Assembly: GCF_001514265.1 (NCBI RefSeq)
Contig: NZ_KQ949000.1
Span: 186,001 to 250,000 of the forward strand
Length of the DNA stretch: 64,000 bases
DNA from: Streptomyces resistomycificus
GTDB lineage: Bacteria > Actinomycetota > Actinomycetes > Streptomycetales > Streptomycetaceae
Direction: 5' to 3'
Made by a program: the position numbers and the translations under genes. Under the pieces are notes generated by a model, which saw only the letters and a list, made by a program, of their open reading frames with translations, did not search any database and was not told the origin of the DNA. Of this stretch, positions 49,298 to 57,681 are shown piece after piece. The number at the start of each line of letters is the position of its first letter. Positions within the stretch are counted from its first letter, which is position 1.

Positions 49298-50668
49298 ATG
49301 AGGCACGCACGACGACGGGTCGTCCGGCGAGTGACACGGCTGGCGGCCGTCGGCGGACTCCTCCTGGGAGGCACGATGGTGACACGCGCCGTGGCGAGTG
49401 AGCCATCCGAGGCCTCGGCCGTGCCGCGGACGTACGCGGAGCAGTCGGCGGACACCGGAACCGGCCTGGTCTCGCGGCTCGGCGACTCCCGTACGGCGGG
49501 CACCTGGATCGACGCGAAGGGCCGGCCGGTCGTCGCGGTCACCGACCAGGACGCCGCCGCCGAGGTCGAACGGGCGGGAGCGGTGGCGAAGGTGGTCTCG
49601 CACAGCATGAACGAGCTCAAGTCGGCGACGTCGACGCTGCGTTCGGCGCCCCGGGTGGCCGGCACGGCCTGGGCGATGGACTACCAGACCAACGAGATCG
49701 TGGTACGGGGCGACACCACCGTCTCGGCCGCCGACTGGTCGCGGATGACGCGGGTCGCCGACGGCATCGGCGCCTTCGTCCGGATGGAACGCACCGAGGG
49801 CGAGTTCACGCCCCGGCTCAACGGCGCGCTGCCGATCCTGTCGACCGCCGGACGCTGTTCGGCCGGTTTCAACGTGACCGACGGGCAGCGTGAGTTCATC
49901 CTCACCGCGGGGCACTGCGGGCCCACGGGTTCCGTCTGGTTCGCGGACACCGGAGGCACGGAACAGGTCGGCAAGACGGTCACCCAGAGCTTCCCGGGCA
50001 ACGACTACTCCCTGGTGCAGTACGCGAACGGCAAGGCCGGTGACGGCGCCGCCGTCGTGGCCATCGGGGACGGCAAGGGAGTACAGATCACGGGCGCGGC
50101 CGATCCGGCCGTCGGACAGCGCGTGTTCCGCAGCGGCAGCACCAGCGGGCTGCGCGACGGCCAGGTGACGGCGCTCAACGCGACGGTGAACTATCCCGAG
50201 GGGACGGTCACGGGCCTGATCGAGACGAACGTGTGCGCCGAACCCGGGGACAGCGGCGGCCCGTTGTTCTCCGAGGGGATCGCGCTCGGCGTGACCTCGG
50301 GCGGCAGCGGCGACTGCCAGTCCGGCGGTACGACGTTCTTCCAGCCGTTGACCAAGGCGTTGACCGACCTCGACGTCCAGCTGCTCGTGTCCGCCCCCGC
50401 CGGTGGCGGCAGCGCGGCGCCCTCGCCGTCGGCCTCGGCCACACAGAGCTCGATCGCCCCCGGTGCGGCCAACCCCGGGGCGTCGGCTCCGGTGGCCGGG
50501 GGGACGGCGGGCGAGCCGCTGCTGACCCGGCTCACCGACCGCCGGAACCTCGGTCCGGGTTTACTGGTCATCGCGGGCAGCCTGATCGCGCTGGTGGCGA
50601 GCAGGTACATCCGGGCTGAGAAGGACCGCAAGGCGTACCGGCGGCACTACTCGGCGACATGGGGCTGA
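49298..50668 (+). CDS. membrane-anchored S1 (streptogrisin-type) serine protease with a TTA codon
   Basis: 456-residue exported protease. Signal segment at 1-40 (RRVVRRVTRLAAVGGLLLG), a pro-region to about residue 180, then the chymotrypsin-fold domain with catalytic His206 (TAGHC), Asp236 (NDYSLV) and Ser319 (GDSGGP). A Ser/Ala/Pro linker leads to one C-terminal helix (PGLLVIAGSLIALVASRYI) and a basic tail, so the enzyme is anchored outside the membrane. Codon 422 (50561-50563) is TTA, the bldA-decoded leucine, inside that helix. The ATG at 49298 has GGGAG at 7 nt. Probably developmentally expressed in Streptomyces, by inference from the TTA. Confidence 0.9.
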   Translation: MRHARRRVVRRVTRLAAVGGLLLGGTMVTRAVASEPSEASAVPRTYAEQSADTGTGLVSRLGDSRTAGTWIDAKGRPVVAVTDQDAAAEVERAGAVAKVVSHSMNELKSATSTLRSAPRVAGTAWAMDYQTNEIVVRGDTTVSAADWSRMTRVADGIGAFVRMERTEGEFTPRLNGALPILSTAGRCSAGFNVTDGQREFILTAGHCGPTGSVWFADTGGTEQVGKTVTQSFPGNDYSLVQYANGKAGDGAAVVAIGDGKGVQITGAADPAVGQRVFRSGSTSGLRDGQVTALNATVNYPEGTVTGLIETNVCAEPGDSGGPLFSEGIALGVTSGGSGDCQSGGTTFFQPLTKALTDLDVQLLVSAPAGGGSAAPSPSASATQSSIAPGAANPGASAPVAGGTAGEPLLTRLTDRRNLGPGLLVIAGSLIALVASRYIRAEKDRKAYRRHYSATWG

Positions 50669-50782
50669 CCGCCTGCGCGGGACGGCACGGTGGCGCCCTG
50701 TGGGCGTCGTGGGGAGGTCGGGCCGGACGACGAGGTCAGGTGCCGACGAGGTCGGGAGCGGCGGCGGGCCTTCGAGGAGGGA

Positions 50783-50956
50783 TCAGGCCGCTTCTGCCGA
50801 CTGCGGGGCCGCGGCGGCCCACTCCAGGACGAGCCGCTGGTACTCCTCGCGCTGCTCGCCGTTCAGCGTCCCGCCCGATCGGAGCCACAGCGCCCTGATC
50901 TCCTCGTTGACCTCGTCAGCCGAACGTTCGGTAGCGGGTTCAACACTGGTGGACAT
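50783..50956 (-). CDS. small conserved acidic protein
   Basis: 57-residue helical protein (MSTSVEPATERSADEVNEEI ... PQSAEAA) with no recognised domain. TATGCT (minus strand, 50964-50969) lies 7 nt before the ATG at 50956 and no ribosome site is present, so the transcript is probably leaderless. Stands alone between the protease and the ROK gene. Confidence 0.65.
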   Translation of the reverse strand: MSTSVEPATERSADEVNEEIRALWLRSGGTLNGEQREEYQRLVLEWAAAAPQSAEAA

Positions 50957-51068
50957 GATGTGAAGCATACGTCTTTGGACGTGAAGGCCATGTGAGTAAT
51001 CACGAGCCAATCGGACATTTCGGACCGTGTTGCTGATCACGTCCATCTGCTCGCTCCCGGCGCGGAAT

Positions 51069-52229
51069 TCACGCTTCCACGGCCCCGAGCACCAGAACCT
51101 GGATCGCCAACACGGCGGCGCCGCGGGCCCAGTCGTGAAAGTCGGACACCTTGGTCTCCAGGTCGACCGGGGCGGCCAGCGGGTGCCGGTGGCCACGGAT
51201 GGTCTCCTCGACGGTCTTGCCGGCCACGTCCATCAGGCCGACGCCCTCGCCCGCCAGGAGGATCTTCTGGGGCATGGCGAAGTTGGCGATCTGGGCGACG
51301 AGGGTGCCCAGGGCGCGTGCGGCCTCGTCGATGACGCGGGCGGGCATGGCGTCCTTGGCGGCGGCGAGGGCGAGGATCTCCTCGTAACCGTGCTCACGGC
51401 CGGTGGCGGCGTGGATCTGGTAGCGGATGCTGGGGATGGTCAGCAGGGAGACGGCGCTGCCGCGCGCGCCGTCGGGGGTGAGCGGGCCGTCGGGGCGCAC
51501 GATCCAGTGGCGGCCGAAGCCGCGGTCCTCCTCGGCGTACGGCACGCGCTTGCCGCCCAGGACGAGGCCGTAGCCGATGCCGGCGCCGATGGTGAGGACC
51601 ACGAACCGGTCCAGGCCGCGGCCCGCGCCGAACCAGGTCTCGGCCTCGACGAGGGCGGCCACGTCGTTCTCGACGACCACCGGCAGCCCGGTGCGCCGCT
51701 CGACGAGCGCGGCCAGCGGGACCTCCCGCCAGTGTAGGAACGGCGACTCCCCCACCACGGCACGGTCCCGGACCAGACCGCCGACCCCGATGCCGACGCC
51801 CGCGATCCTGGGGTGGTCACGCAGGAGCGTGTCGGTCATCTCGGCCAGCAGGTCGGCGACTTCGGCGGGGTCGTGGGTGGTGAGCGGCCGGTCATGGCGG
51901 GCGACGATGTCGCTGCGCAGGGTGGTGACGACGCTGTAGACCATGTCCTCGGTGATCTTGAAGCCGAGGAAGGAGCGGGATTCGGCGACGACGTCGAGGG
52001 GTTGCGAGGGGCGCCCCTGGCGGACCTCCGCCGAGGCGCCCGCCTCGGGGACCTCGACGAGCAGGCCGGACTCGATCAGCGGCTTGGTGAGCCGGGTGAG
52101 GCTGCCCGCCGAGAGGTCGAGGCGCCTGGCGAGGTCGGTACGCGACAGCGGGCCGTGGACGAGCACCTCGATCGCCACCGAGCGTTCGCCGGAACTGAGG
52201 GGAAGCCAGCTGGCGGCACCTGCGGTCAT
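51069..52229 (-). CDS. ROK family transcriptional regulator
   Basis: 386-residue sugar-responsive repressor. HTH at about 15-65 (SRTDLARRLDLSAGSLTRLTKPL) and the ROK actin fold with GVGIGVGGLVRD, VVENDVAALVEAE and LTIGAGIGYGLVLGG. The zinc motif CxCGxxGC is absent (equivalent region RPDGPLTPDGARG). It is divergent from the four-gene sugar operon at 52397, with the inverted repeat GTCAT-N9-ATGAC between, so it probably represses that operon. The ATG at 52229 has a GGGAG 10 nt upstream. Confidence 0.88.
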   Translation of the reverse strand: MTAGAASWLPLSSGERSVAIEVLVHGPLSRTDLARRLDLSAGSLTRLTKPLIESGLLVEVPEAGASAEVRQGRPSQPLDVVAESRSFLGFKITEDMVYSVVTTLRSDIVARHDRPLTTHDPAEVADLLAEMTDTLLRDHPRIAGVGIGVGGLVRDRAVVGESPFLHWREVPLAALVERRTGLPVVVENDVAALVEAETWFGAGRGLDRFVVLTIGAGIGYGLVLGGKRVPYAEEDRGFGRHWIVRPDGPLTPDGARGSAVSLLTIPSIRYQIHAATGREHGYEEILALAAAKDAMPARVIDEAARALGTLVAQIANFAMPQKILLAGEGVGLMDVAGKTVEETIRGHRHPLAAPVDLETKVSDFHDWARGAAVLAIQVLVLGAVEA

Positions 52230-52259
52230 GTAGGTCAGACTCCCACAAGGATTTCTTTC

Positions 52260-52278
52260 GTCATAAAACCAACATGAC
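52260..52278. promoter_or_regulatory. inverted repeat between the ROK gene and the sugar operon
   Basis: GTCAT (52260-52264), 9-nt AT-rich spacer, ATGAC (52274-52278). AT-rich compared with the surroundings. A candidate TTGACG (52325-52330) followed after 18 nt by AAAAGT could be the operon promoter. The arms are short, so this is a moderate operator call. Confidence 0.4.
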
Positions 52279-52396
52279 CACTATACGACCTCCACACGGC
52301 CCGGGAAAGATGTCTGCCCGCCCCTTGACGCATGGATTCTTCCGCGACAAAAGTAAGTGGGCGAGGACGAGCCACCGCAGACGAGGGAGTCTCCCG

Positions 52397-53362
52397 ATGA
52401 CCATCGCCTCCAGCAGCCCTCCGTCGCGCCTGCCGCTGAGCGGCGCGGAGGGGGCACGGACGAAATCGAGGACGGGCAGGGAGGGGGCCGGCGAGAGCCG
52501 GGGGGACGGGCGTCTGGCCGCGGTGTTCATCGCGCCGGCACTGCTGGGCTACGTGGTCTTCCTGCTCTGGCCGACCCTGCGGGGCATCTATCTGAGCTTC
52601 ACGCGCTTCAACCTGCTCACGCCGGCGGAGTGGGTGGGCCTCGACAACTACGTGCGGATGGTCCACGACCCGATCTTCTGGGACTCGCTGACCATCACCG
52701 TCGTGTACGTGGCGATCAACATCGGCGTCCAGACGGTCTCGGCCCTCGCGATCGCCGTGCTGCTCCAGCGGCTGACGCAGTCGGCCGTGCTGCGCGGGGT
52801 GGTGCTCACGCCGTACCTGATGTCGAACGTGGTCGCCGGCATCGTCTGGCTCTGGATCCTCGACACCCAGCTCGGCATCGGCAACGAGATCATCGCGGCC
52901 GTCGGCGCGGACCGGATCCCGTTCCTGGCGGACGAGACCTGGGCGATCCCGACGATCGCCCTGATCAACGTGTGGCGGCACGTCGGCTACACGGCGCTGC
53001 TGCTGTTCGCGGGCCTCCAGGCCATCCCCAACGACATGTACGAGGCCGCGAAGGTGGACGGCGCGGGCGAGTGGCGGATGTTCTGGCGGATCACCATGCC
53101 GCTGCTGCGGCCGGTCCTGGCCGTCGTGCTGATCATGACGGTGATCGGCTCGTTCCAGGTGTTCGACACGGTCGCCGTGACGACCGGCGGCGGACCCGCG
53201 AACGCCACCAACGTGCTCCAGTACTACATCTACGGCGCCGCCTTCGCCCGCTTCCAGTTCGGTTACGCCTCCGCCATGTCGGTGGCACTGCTCGTCGTGC
53301 TCAGCGCGATCACCGTCCTGCAGTACCGGCTCACCCGGGCCGGCCACACCGACCTCGGCTGA
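52397..53362 (+). CDS. carbohydrate ABC transporter permease (MalF-type)
   Basis: 321-residue permease with a polar N-terminus (1-40) and six helices starting LAAVFIAPALLGYVVFLLW. The EAA loop reads EAAKVDGAGEWRMFWRITMPLLRP. First gene of a four-gene operon (53378, 54314 and 55684 follow with 15, 9 and 14-nt gaps). The ATG at 52397 has GGGAG 7 nt upstream. No ATPase gene; MsiK-type sharing expected. Likely controlled by the divergent ROK regulator. Confidence 0.92.
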   Translation: MTIASSSPPSRLPLSGAEGARTKSRTGREGAGESRGDGRLAAVFIAPALLGYVVFLLWPTLRGIYLSFTRFNLLTPAEWVGLDNYVRMVHDPIFWDSLTITVVYVAINIGVQTVSALAIAVLLQRLTQSAVLRGVVLTPYLMSNVVAGIVWLWILDTQLGIGNEIIAAVGADRIPFLADETWAIPTIALINVWRHVGYTALLLFAGLQAIPNDMYEAAKVDGAGEWRMFWRITMPLLRPVLAVVLIMTVIGSFQVFDTVAVTTGGGPANATNVLQYYIYGAAFARFQFGYASAMSVALLVVLSAITVLQYRLTRAGHTDLG

Positions 53363-53377
53363 GCGGAGGGAGTCGCC

Positions 53378-54304
53378 ATGGCTGCCGTGACCACCACGAC
53401 GACCGACACACACATACGGCCCCTCAGGCGCCGGCTCTCCCCCGGCCGGATCGCGGCCTGGGCGGTGATGACCGCGATCGTGCTCGTCACCCTGCTGCCG
53501 TTCTACTGGATCCTGCGCACCGCGCTGTCCTCGAACGCCGGGCTCGCCGCCAGTCCGGGCGACCCCCTGCCGGTCGATCTGACCACCGGCGGGTTCGAGC
53601 GGGCGCTCGGTCTGCAGTCCACCAAGGAGGCCATCGCCCAGGGCGGTGCGGGCGGTGGGCTGAAGTTCTGGCGCTATCTGCTCAACTCGGTGATCGTCTC
53701 GACCCTGGTCACCGTCTGCCAGATCTTCTTCTCCGCCATGGCCGCCTACGCCTTCGCCCGGCTGCGCTGGCGCGGCCGGGACAAGGTGTTCGCCCTGTTC
53801 CTGGCGGGGCTGATGGTGCCGACCATCTTCACGCTGCTGCCGAACTTCGTGCTCATCAAGGAACTCGGCCTGGTGGACACGCTGCTCGGGATCTCCCTGC
53901 CGACGATGTTCATGACGCCGTTCGCGGTGTTCTTCCTGCGCCAGTTCTTCATGAACATTCCGAAAGAGGTCGAGGAGGCCGCTCTGCTCGACGGCGCCGG
54001 GAAGGTGCGGATCTTCTTCCGGGTGCTGCTGCCCATGGCGTCCACGCCGGTCCTGACCCTGGCCGTGCTCACCTACATCACCGCCTGGAACGACTACTTC
54101 TGGCCGCTGATGGTGTCCTACAGCGACAGTTCGCGCGTGCTGACCGTGGCGCTGGCCGTCTTCCGGGCGCAGACCCCGCAGACGGGCACCGACTGGTCGG
54201 GCCTGATGGCGGCGACGCTCATCGCCGCCCTGCCGATGCTGGTGCTGTTCGGGTTCTTCGCCCGCCGCATCGTCAGCTCCATCAGCTTCACCGGAATCAA
54301 GTAG
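53378..54304 (+). CDS. carbohydrate ABC transporter permease (MalG-type)
   Basis: 308-residue permease, six helices. An extended extracytoplasmic loop (about 50-95) follows the first helix, as in MalG-type subunits. The EAA loop is EEAALLDGAGKVRIFFRVLLPMAS. GGAGGGAG precedes the ATG at 53378. Pairs with the MalF-type permease to form the channel. Confidence 0.92.
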   Translation: MAAVTTTTTDTHIRPLRRRLSPGRIAAWAVMTAIVLVTLLPFYWILRTALSSNAGLAASPGDPLPVDLTTGGFERALGLQSTKEAIAQGGAGGGLKFWRYLLNSVIVSTLVTVCQIFFSAMAAYAFARLRWRGRDKVFALFLAGLMVPTIFTLLPNFVLIKELGLVDTLLGISLPTMFMTPFAVFFLRQFFMNIPKEVEEAALLDGAGKVRIFFRVLLPMASTPVLTLAVLTYITAWNDYFWPLMVSYSDSSRVLTVALAVFRAQTPQTGTDWSGLMAATLIAALPMLVLFGFFARRIVSSISFTGIK

Positions 54305-54313
54305 GGGGCGCAG

Positions 54314-55669
54314 ATGCGGATACGCCTGCACACACGGATACGTACGGCCGTGACCGGGGCACTGGCACTCTCGCTGGTCAGCGGATGCGCCCAGGGCGAC
54401 GGCACCGGGGCGTCGGCGAACACGGTGACGTACTGGCTGTGGGACGCCAGCCAGCAGCCCGCCTACCAGGCCTGCGCCAAGGACTTCGAGCGGCAGAACC
54501 CCGGCCTGAAGGTGAAGATCACCCAGATGGGCTGGGACGACTACTGGGCCAAGCTCACCGCGAGCTTCATCGCCGGCACCCAGCCGGACGTGTTCACCGA
54601 CCACATCCAGCGCTTCGGCCAGTTCGCCGACCTCGACGTCCTGGAGCCGCTCGACGACCTCGGCGTCAAGGACGCCGACTACCAGCCGGGGCTCGCCGCC
54701 AACTGGATGGGCCAGGACGGCCACCGCTACGGCTCCCCGAAGGACTGGGACACCGTCGCCCTGTTCTACAACCAGAAGATGGCGAAGGACGCGGGCCTCA
54801 CCGCCGACCAGTTGAACGGTCTCGCCTGGAACCCCGAGGACGGCGGCACCTTCGAGAAGGCCATCGCCCATCTGACCGTCGACAACAAGGGCAGGCGGGG
54901 CGACGAACCCGGCTTCGACAAGCACGACGTCAAGGTGTACGGCCTGGCCACCAACGGCGGCGGTGACGGCGACGGCCAGACGCAGTGGAGCAACTTCGCC
55001 GCCTCCGCGGGCTGGACCTACACCGACAAGAAGCGGTGGGGCACCGAGTACCGGTACGACAGCAAGACCTTCCAGTCGGTCATCAAGTGGTACTTCGGGC
55101 TGGCGAAGAAGGGCTACATGGCCCCCTTCACCGACTACAACTCCCAGTCCAACCAGGCCAACACCCAGGTCGCGGCGGGCAAGGCGGCCGCCGCCTTCGA
55201 CGGAGCCTGGATGATCTCGTCGTACGAGGGCTTCAAGGGCCTGGACATCGCCACCGCCGTCACCCCCGTCGGCCCGACCGGCAAGCGCGCCACGATGATG
55301 AACGGTCTCGCCGACTCCATCACGAAGAACGCCCACAACAAGGCGGGCGCGAAGAAGTGGGTCCGGTACCTGGCGTCGAACGAGTGCCAGAAGACGGTGG
55401 GCGGTTACGGCATCGTCTTCCCGGCCACGCCCGACGGCACCAAGGCCGCGGTGGCGGCGTACCGGAGGAAGGGCATCGACGTCTCGGCGTTCACCGAGCC
55501 GGTCGACGACAAGAAGGACTTCGCGACCTTCTCCTACCCGATCACCAACTACGCGGCCGACGTGTACGCGTTGATGCACCCGGCCATGCAGGACGTCTTC
55601 GGCAACGGCAAGCCCGTGAGCAGCCTCGACCAGACCAACAGCCAGATCAATCTCATTCTCGACCAGTGA
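54314..55669 (+). CDS. sugar-binding lipoprotein of the ABC importer
   Basis: 451-residue family-1 solute-binding protein. The signal ends in lipobox SLVSGCAQ at about residues 20-27; mature start NTVTYWLWDASQQPAY. Typical two-lobed pattern, with DYWAKLTASFIAGTQPDVFTD and WVRYLASNECQKTVGGYGIVFPAT. The oddity is gene order: binding protein comes third, after both permeases, with no hairpin between them. GGGGGC precedes the ATG at 54314. The ligand is a sugar or polyol linked to the Gfo/Idh enzyme that follows. Confidence 0.92.
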   Translation: MRIRLHTRIRTAVTGALALSLVSGCAQGDGTGASANTVTYWLWDASQQPAYQACAKDFERQNPGLKVKITQMGWDDYWAKLTASFIAGTQPDVFTDHIQRFGQFADLDVLEPLDDLGVKDADYQPGLAANWMGQDGHRYGSPKDWDTVALFYNQKMAKDAGLTADQLNGLAWNPEDGGTFEKAIAHLTVDNKGRRGDEPGFDKHDVKVYGLATNGGGDGDGQTQWSNFAASAGWTYTDKKRWGTEYRYDSKTFQSVIKWYFGLAKKGYMAPFTDYNSQSNQANTQVAAGKAAAAFDGAWMISSYEGFKGLDIATAVTPVGPTGKRATMMNGLADSITKNAHNKAGAKKWVRYLASNECQKTVGGYGIVFPATPDGTKAAVAAYRRKGIDVSAFTEPVDDKKDFATFSYPITNYAADVYALMHPAMQDVFGNGKPVSSLDQTNSQINLILDQ

Positions 55670-55683
55670 AGGGCACGCCATCC

Positions 55684-56883
55684 ATGACGTTCTCCCTCGG
55701 TATCGTCGGCGCCGGACAGTTCTCGGGCCAGTTCGCCAAGTTGTTCCTGGCGCACCCCGGCGTCAGCGACGTCTACGTCACCGACCTCCTGCCCGAGCGG
55801 GCCGAGCAGCTCGCCGCCGCCGAAGGGCTGGCGGGCACCTTCCCGTCGTACGACGCCATGCTGGAGTCGAAGGAGGTCGACGCGGTCGCGATCTTCACCC
55901 AGCGCTGGACCCACGGCCCCCTGGTAGTCCAGGGCCTGAACGCCGGCAAGCACGTGTACTCCGCGGTCCCCATGGCCATCACCGCCGAGGAGATCGCGGC
56001 GATCATCGACGCCGTCAAGGCGACCGGGCTGACGTACATGATGGGTGAGACCAGCCAGTACAACCCGGCGACCGTGCACGCCCGCAACCAGATCGCGCAG
56101 GGTGCGTTCGGCCGGCTCTTCTACGCCGAGGGCGACTACGTCCACGACATGGACCTCGGGTTCTACGAGGCGTACCAGTACAGCGGTGGCGAACAGTGGA
56201 AGGCGACCGCCAGCTATCCCCCGCTGCTCTACCCGACGCACTCGATCGGCGGGGTGCTCGGCGCCTGGCAGACGCACGCCGTGAGCGTGTCGGCGCTCGG
56301 GGTGCTCGACGACCGCGGCGACGGGGTGTTCGACAAGGACGTCAGCCAGTTCGGCAACGACGTCTCCAACGCGACCGCGTTGTTCGAGGTGGCGGGTGGC
56401 GGGTCGTTCCGTACGAACGAGTTCCGGCGGGTCGGCTATCCCTCGCACATCCGGGAGTCGCGTTTCCGGTTCTTCGGGACGGAGGGGAGCATGGAGCAGC
56501 TCGCCACGGTCGCCCTGTGGCAGGACAAGAACGGGGTGGAGGACATCAGTGAGCTCCTCGAGCCCAAGCCGACCATGTCCGCCGACGACCCGTCACTTCA
56601 GCACATCGCACCCGATCTGCGGGCCGCCTTCACGTCGGGGTCGGCGCCGGTGCACGACCGGGCGCGGCTGCCCCGGGAGTTCGACCACCTGCACAACGGA
56701 CACGAGGGCAGCCACCATTTCCTGGTGGACGACTTCGTGACCGCCGTCAACACACGGACGCTGCCCTCCGTGAACGCGTGGGTGGCCGCCCGTTACACCC
56801 TGCCGGGCATCGTCGCGCACGAGTCGGCGCGGCAGGGTGGGGCGCGGCTGGCGATCCCGGACTTCGGGGACGCCCCGCGCTAG
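55684..56883 (+). CDS. Gfo/Idh/MocA oxidoreductase, last gene of the sugar operon
   Basis: 399-residue NAD(P)-dependent dehydrogenase, expected to oxidise the imported sugar or polyol. GIVGAGQFSGQFAKLF is the dinucleotide loop and YMMGETSQYNPATVHARNQI leads into the substrate domain. The place where the family has Glu-Lys-Pro reads HVYSAVPMA: the catalytic Lys is missing, which happens in a subgroup and may mean a different catalytic residue. It starts 14 nt after the binding-protein gene, with GAAGGGCACGCC upstream. Confidence 0.88.
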   Translation: MTFSLGIVGAGQFSGQFAKLFLAHPGVSDVYVTDLLPERAEQLAAAEGLAGTFPSYDAMLESKEVDAVAIFTQRWTHGPLVVQGLNAGKHVYSAVPMAITAEEIAAIIDAVKATGLTYMMGETSQYNPATVHARNQIAQGAFGRLFYAEGDYVHDMDLGFYEAYQYSGGEQWKATASYPPLLYPTHSIGGVLGAWQTHAVSVSALGVLDDRGDGVFDKDVSQFGNDVSNATALFEVAGGGSFRTNEFRRVGYPSHIRESRFRFFGTEGSMEQLATVALWQDKNGVEDISELLEPKPTMSADDPSLQHIAPDLRAAFTSGSAPVHDRARLPREFDHLHNGHEGSHHFLVDDFVTAVNTRTLPSVNAWVAARYTLPGIVAHESARQGGARLAIPDFGDAPR

Positions 56884-56909
56884 CGCGGTGGCGCGGCCGG
56901 GTGCCTGGA

Positions 56910-57605
56910 TCAGGTGCCCGGCTTGCGGCCGTACACGAAGACGTCGTCGCCCTTCTTCAGCATCGACCAGTACTTCTTCGCGTCGGTCTTCGTCATGTTC
57001 ACGCAGCCGTGCGAGCCGGGCGGGTTCCACATGCTGACGCCCACCGAGTGGAAGGCCTGGCCGCCGTCGAAGAACTGGCTGTAGGGCATCGGCACGTCGT
57101 AGATGGACGAGACGTGGTCGATGTTGCGCCAGTAGATCTTCTTCAGACCGGTGCGGGTCTCGTAGCCGTTGCGCCCGGTACGGACCGGGACGGGACCGTA
57201 GACGAGCTTCTTGCCGTCCTGGATCCAGCTGAGCTGGAGCGTCAGGTTCACACAGGCGATGCGGCCCTTGTTCACCGGACACTTGCCGTCCTTGTTGGGG
57301 TTGCTCCCCACGGCCTTCTGCTTGTTCATCAGGTCCATCACCCCCCAGGTGACGGGACCCGCGTAGCCGGCGTTGGGCGTGATGCCGTGCTTGTTCTGGA
57401 ATGCCTGGATCGCCTTGCAGTCGGCGGCGGACTGCTTGCCGTCGACCGGCCGGCCGAGGAACTTCTCCACCTGCTTCTGGTGGGGGCCGGTCTGCGTGGT
57501 GCAGCTCGCGGCCTGCGCGGGCGTGGCGCCCAGCGCGAGTGCGAGCGGTGCCACCAGTCCGGTGATCCCCAGTACGACGGCTCCCCGTCGGCGTGTGTCC
57601 CCCAT
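56910..57605 (-). CDS. L,D-transpeptidase with N-terminal peptidoglycan-binding region
   Basis: 231-residue exported transpeptidase. Signal peptide at 1-32 (AVVLGITGLVAPLALALGATPAQA). Residues 35-95 resemble a peptidoglycan-binding module (KAIQAFQNKHGITPNAGYAGPVTW), and 120-225 the YkuD domain with the catalytic Cys in GSHGCVNM and upstream His in FHSVG. It cross-links peptidoglycan stems at 3-3 positions. The ATG at 57605 has AGAGG upstream. Ends 27 nt past the dehydrogenase gene, convergent. Confidence 0.9.
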   Translation of the reverse strand: MGDTRRRGAVVLGITGLVAPLALALGATPAQAASCTTQTGPHQKQVEKFLGRPVDGKQSAADCKAIQAFQNKHGITPNAGYAGPVTWGVMDLMNKQKAVGSNPNKDGKCPVNKGRIACVNLTLQLSWIQDGKKLVYGPVPVRTGRNGYETRTGLKKIYWRNIDHVSSIYDVPMPYSQFFDGGQAFHSVGVSMWNPPGSHGCVNMTKTDAKKYWSMLKKGDDVFVYGRKPGT

Positions 57606-57681
57606 GGCCAGCCTCTCCCTGCGCGTGTTCCGGTTCGTCGACTGATAGACCGGTGTGCGGGGGTGGCGGTTGTATCCCCGG

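Noticed and set aside
52235..55681. 1148-codon minus-strand open frame over the second sugar operon
   Set aside because: Antisense to four well-supported ABC genes; composition is that of a shadow frame.
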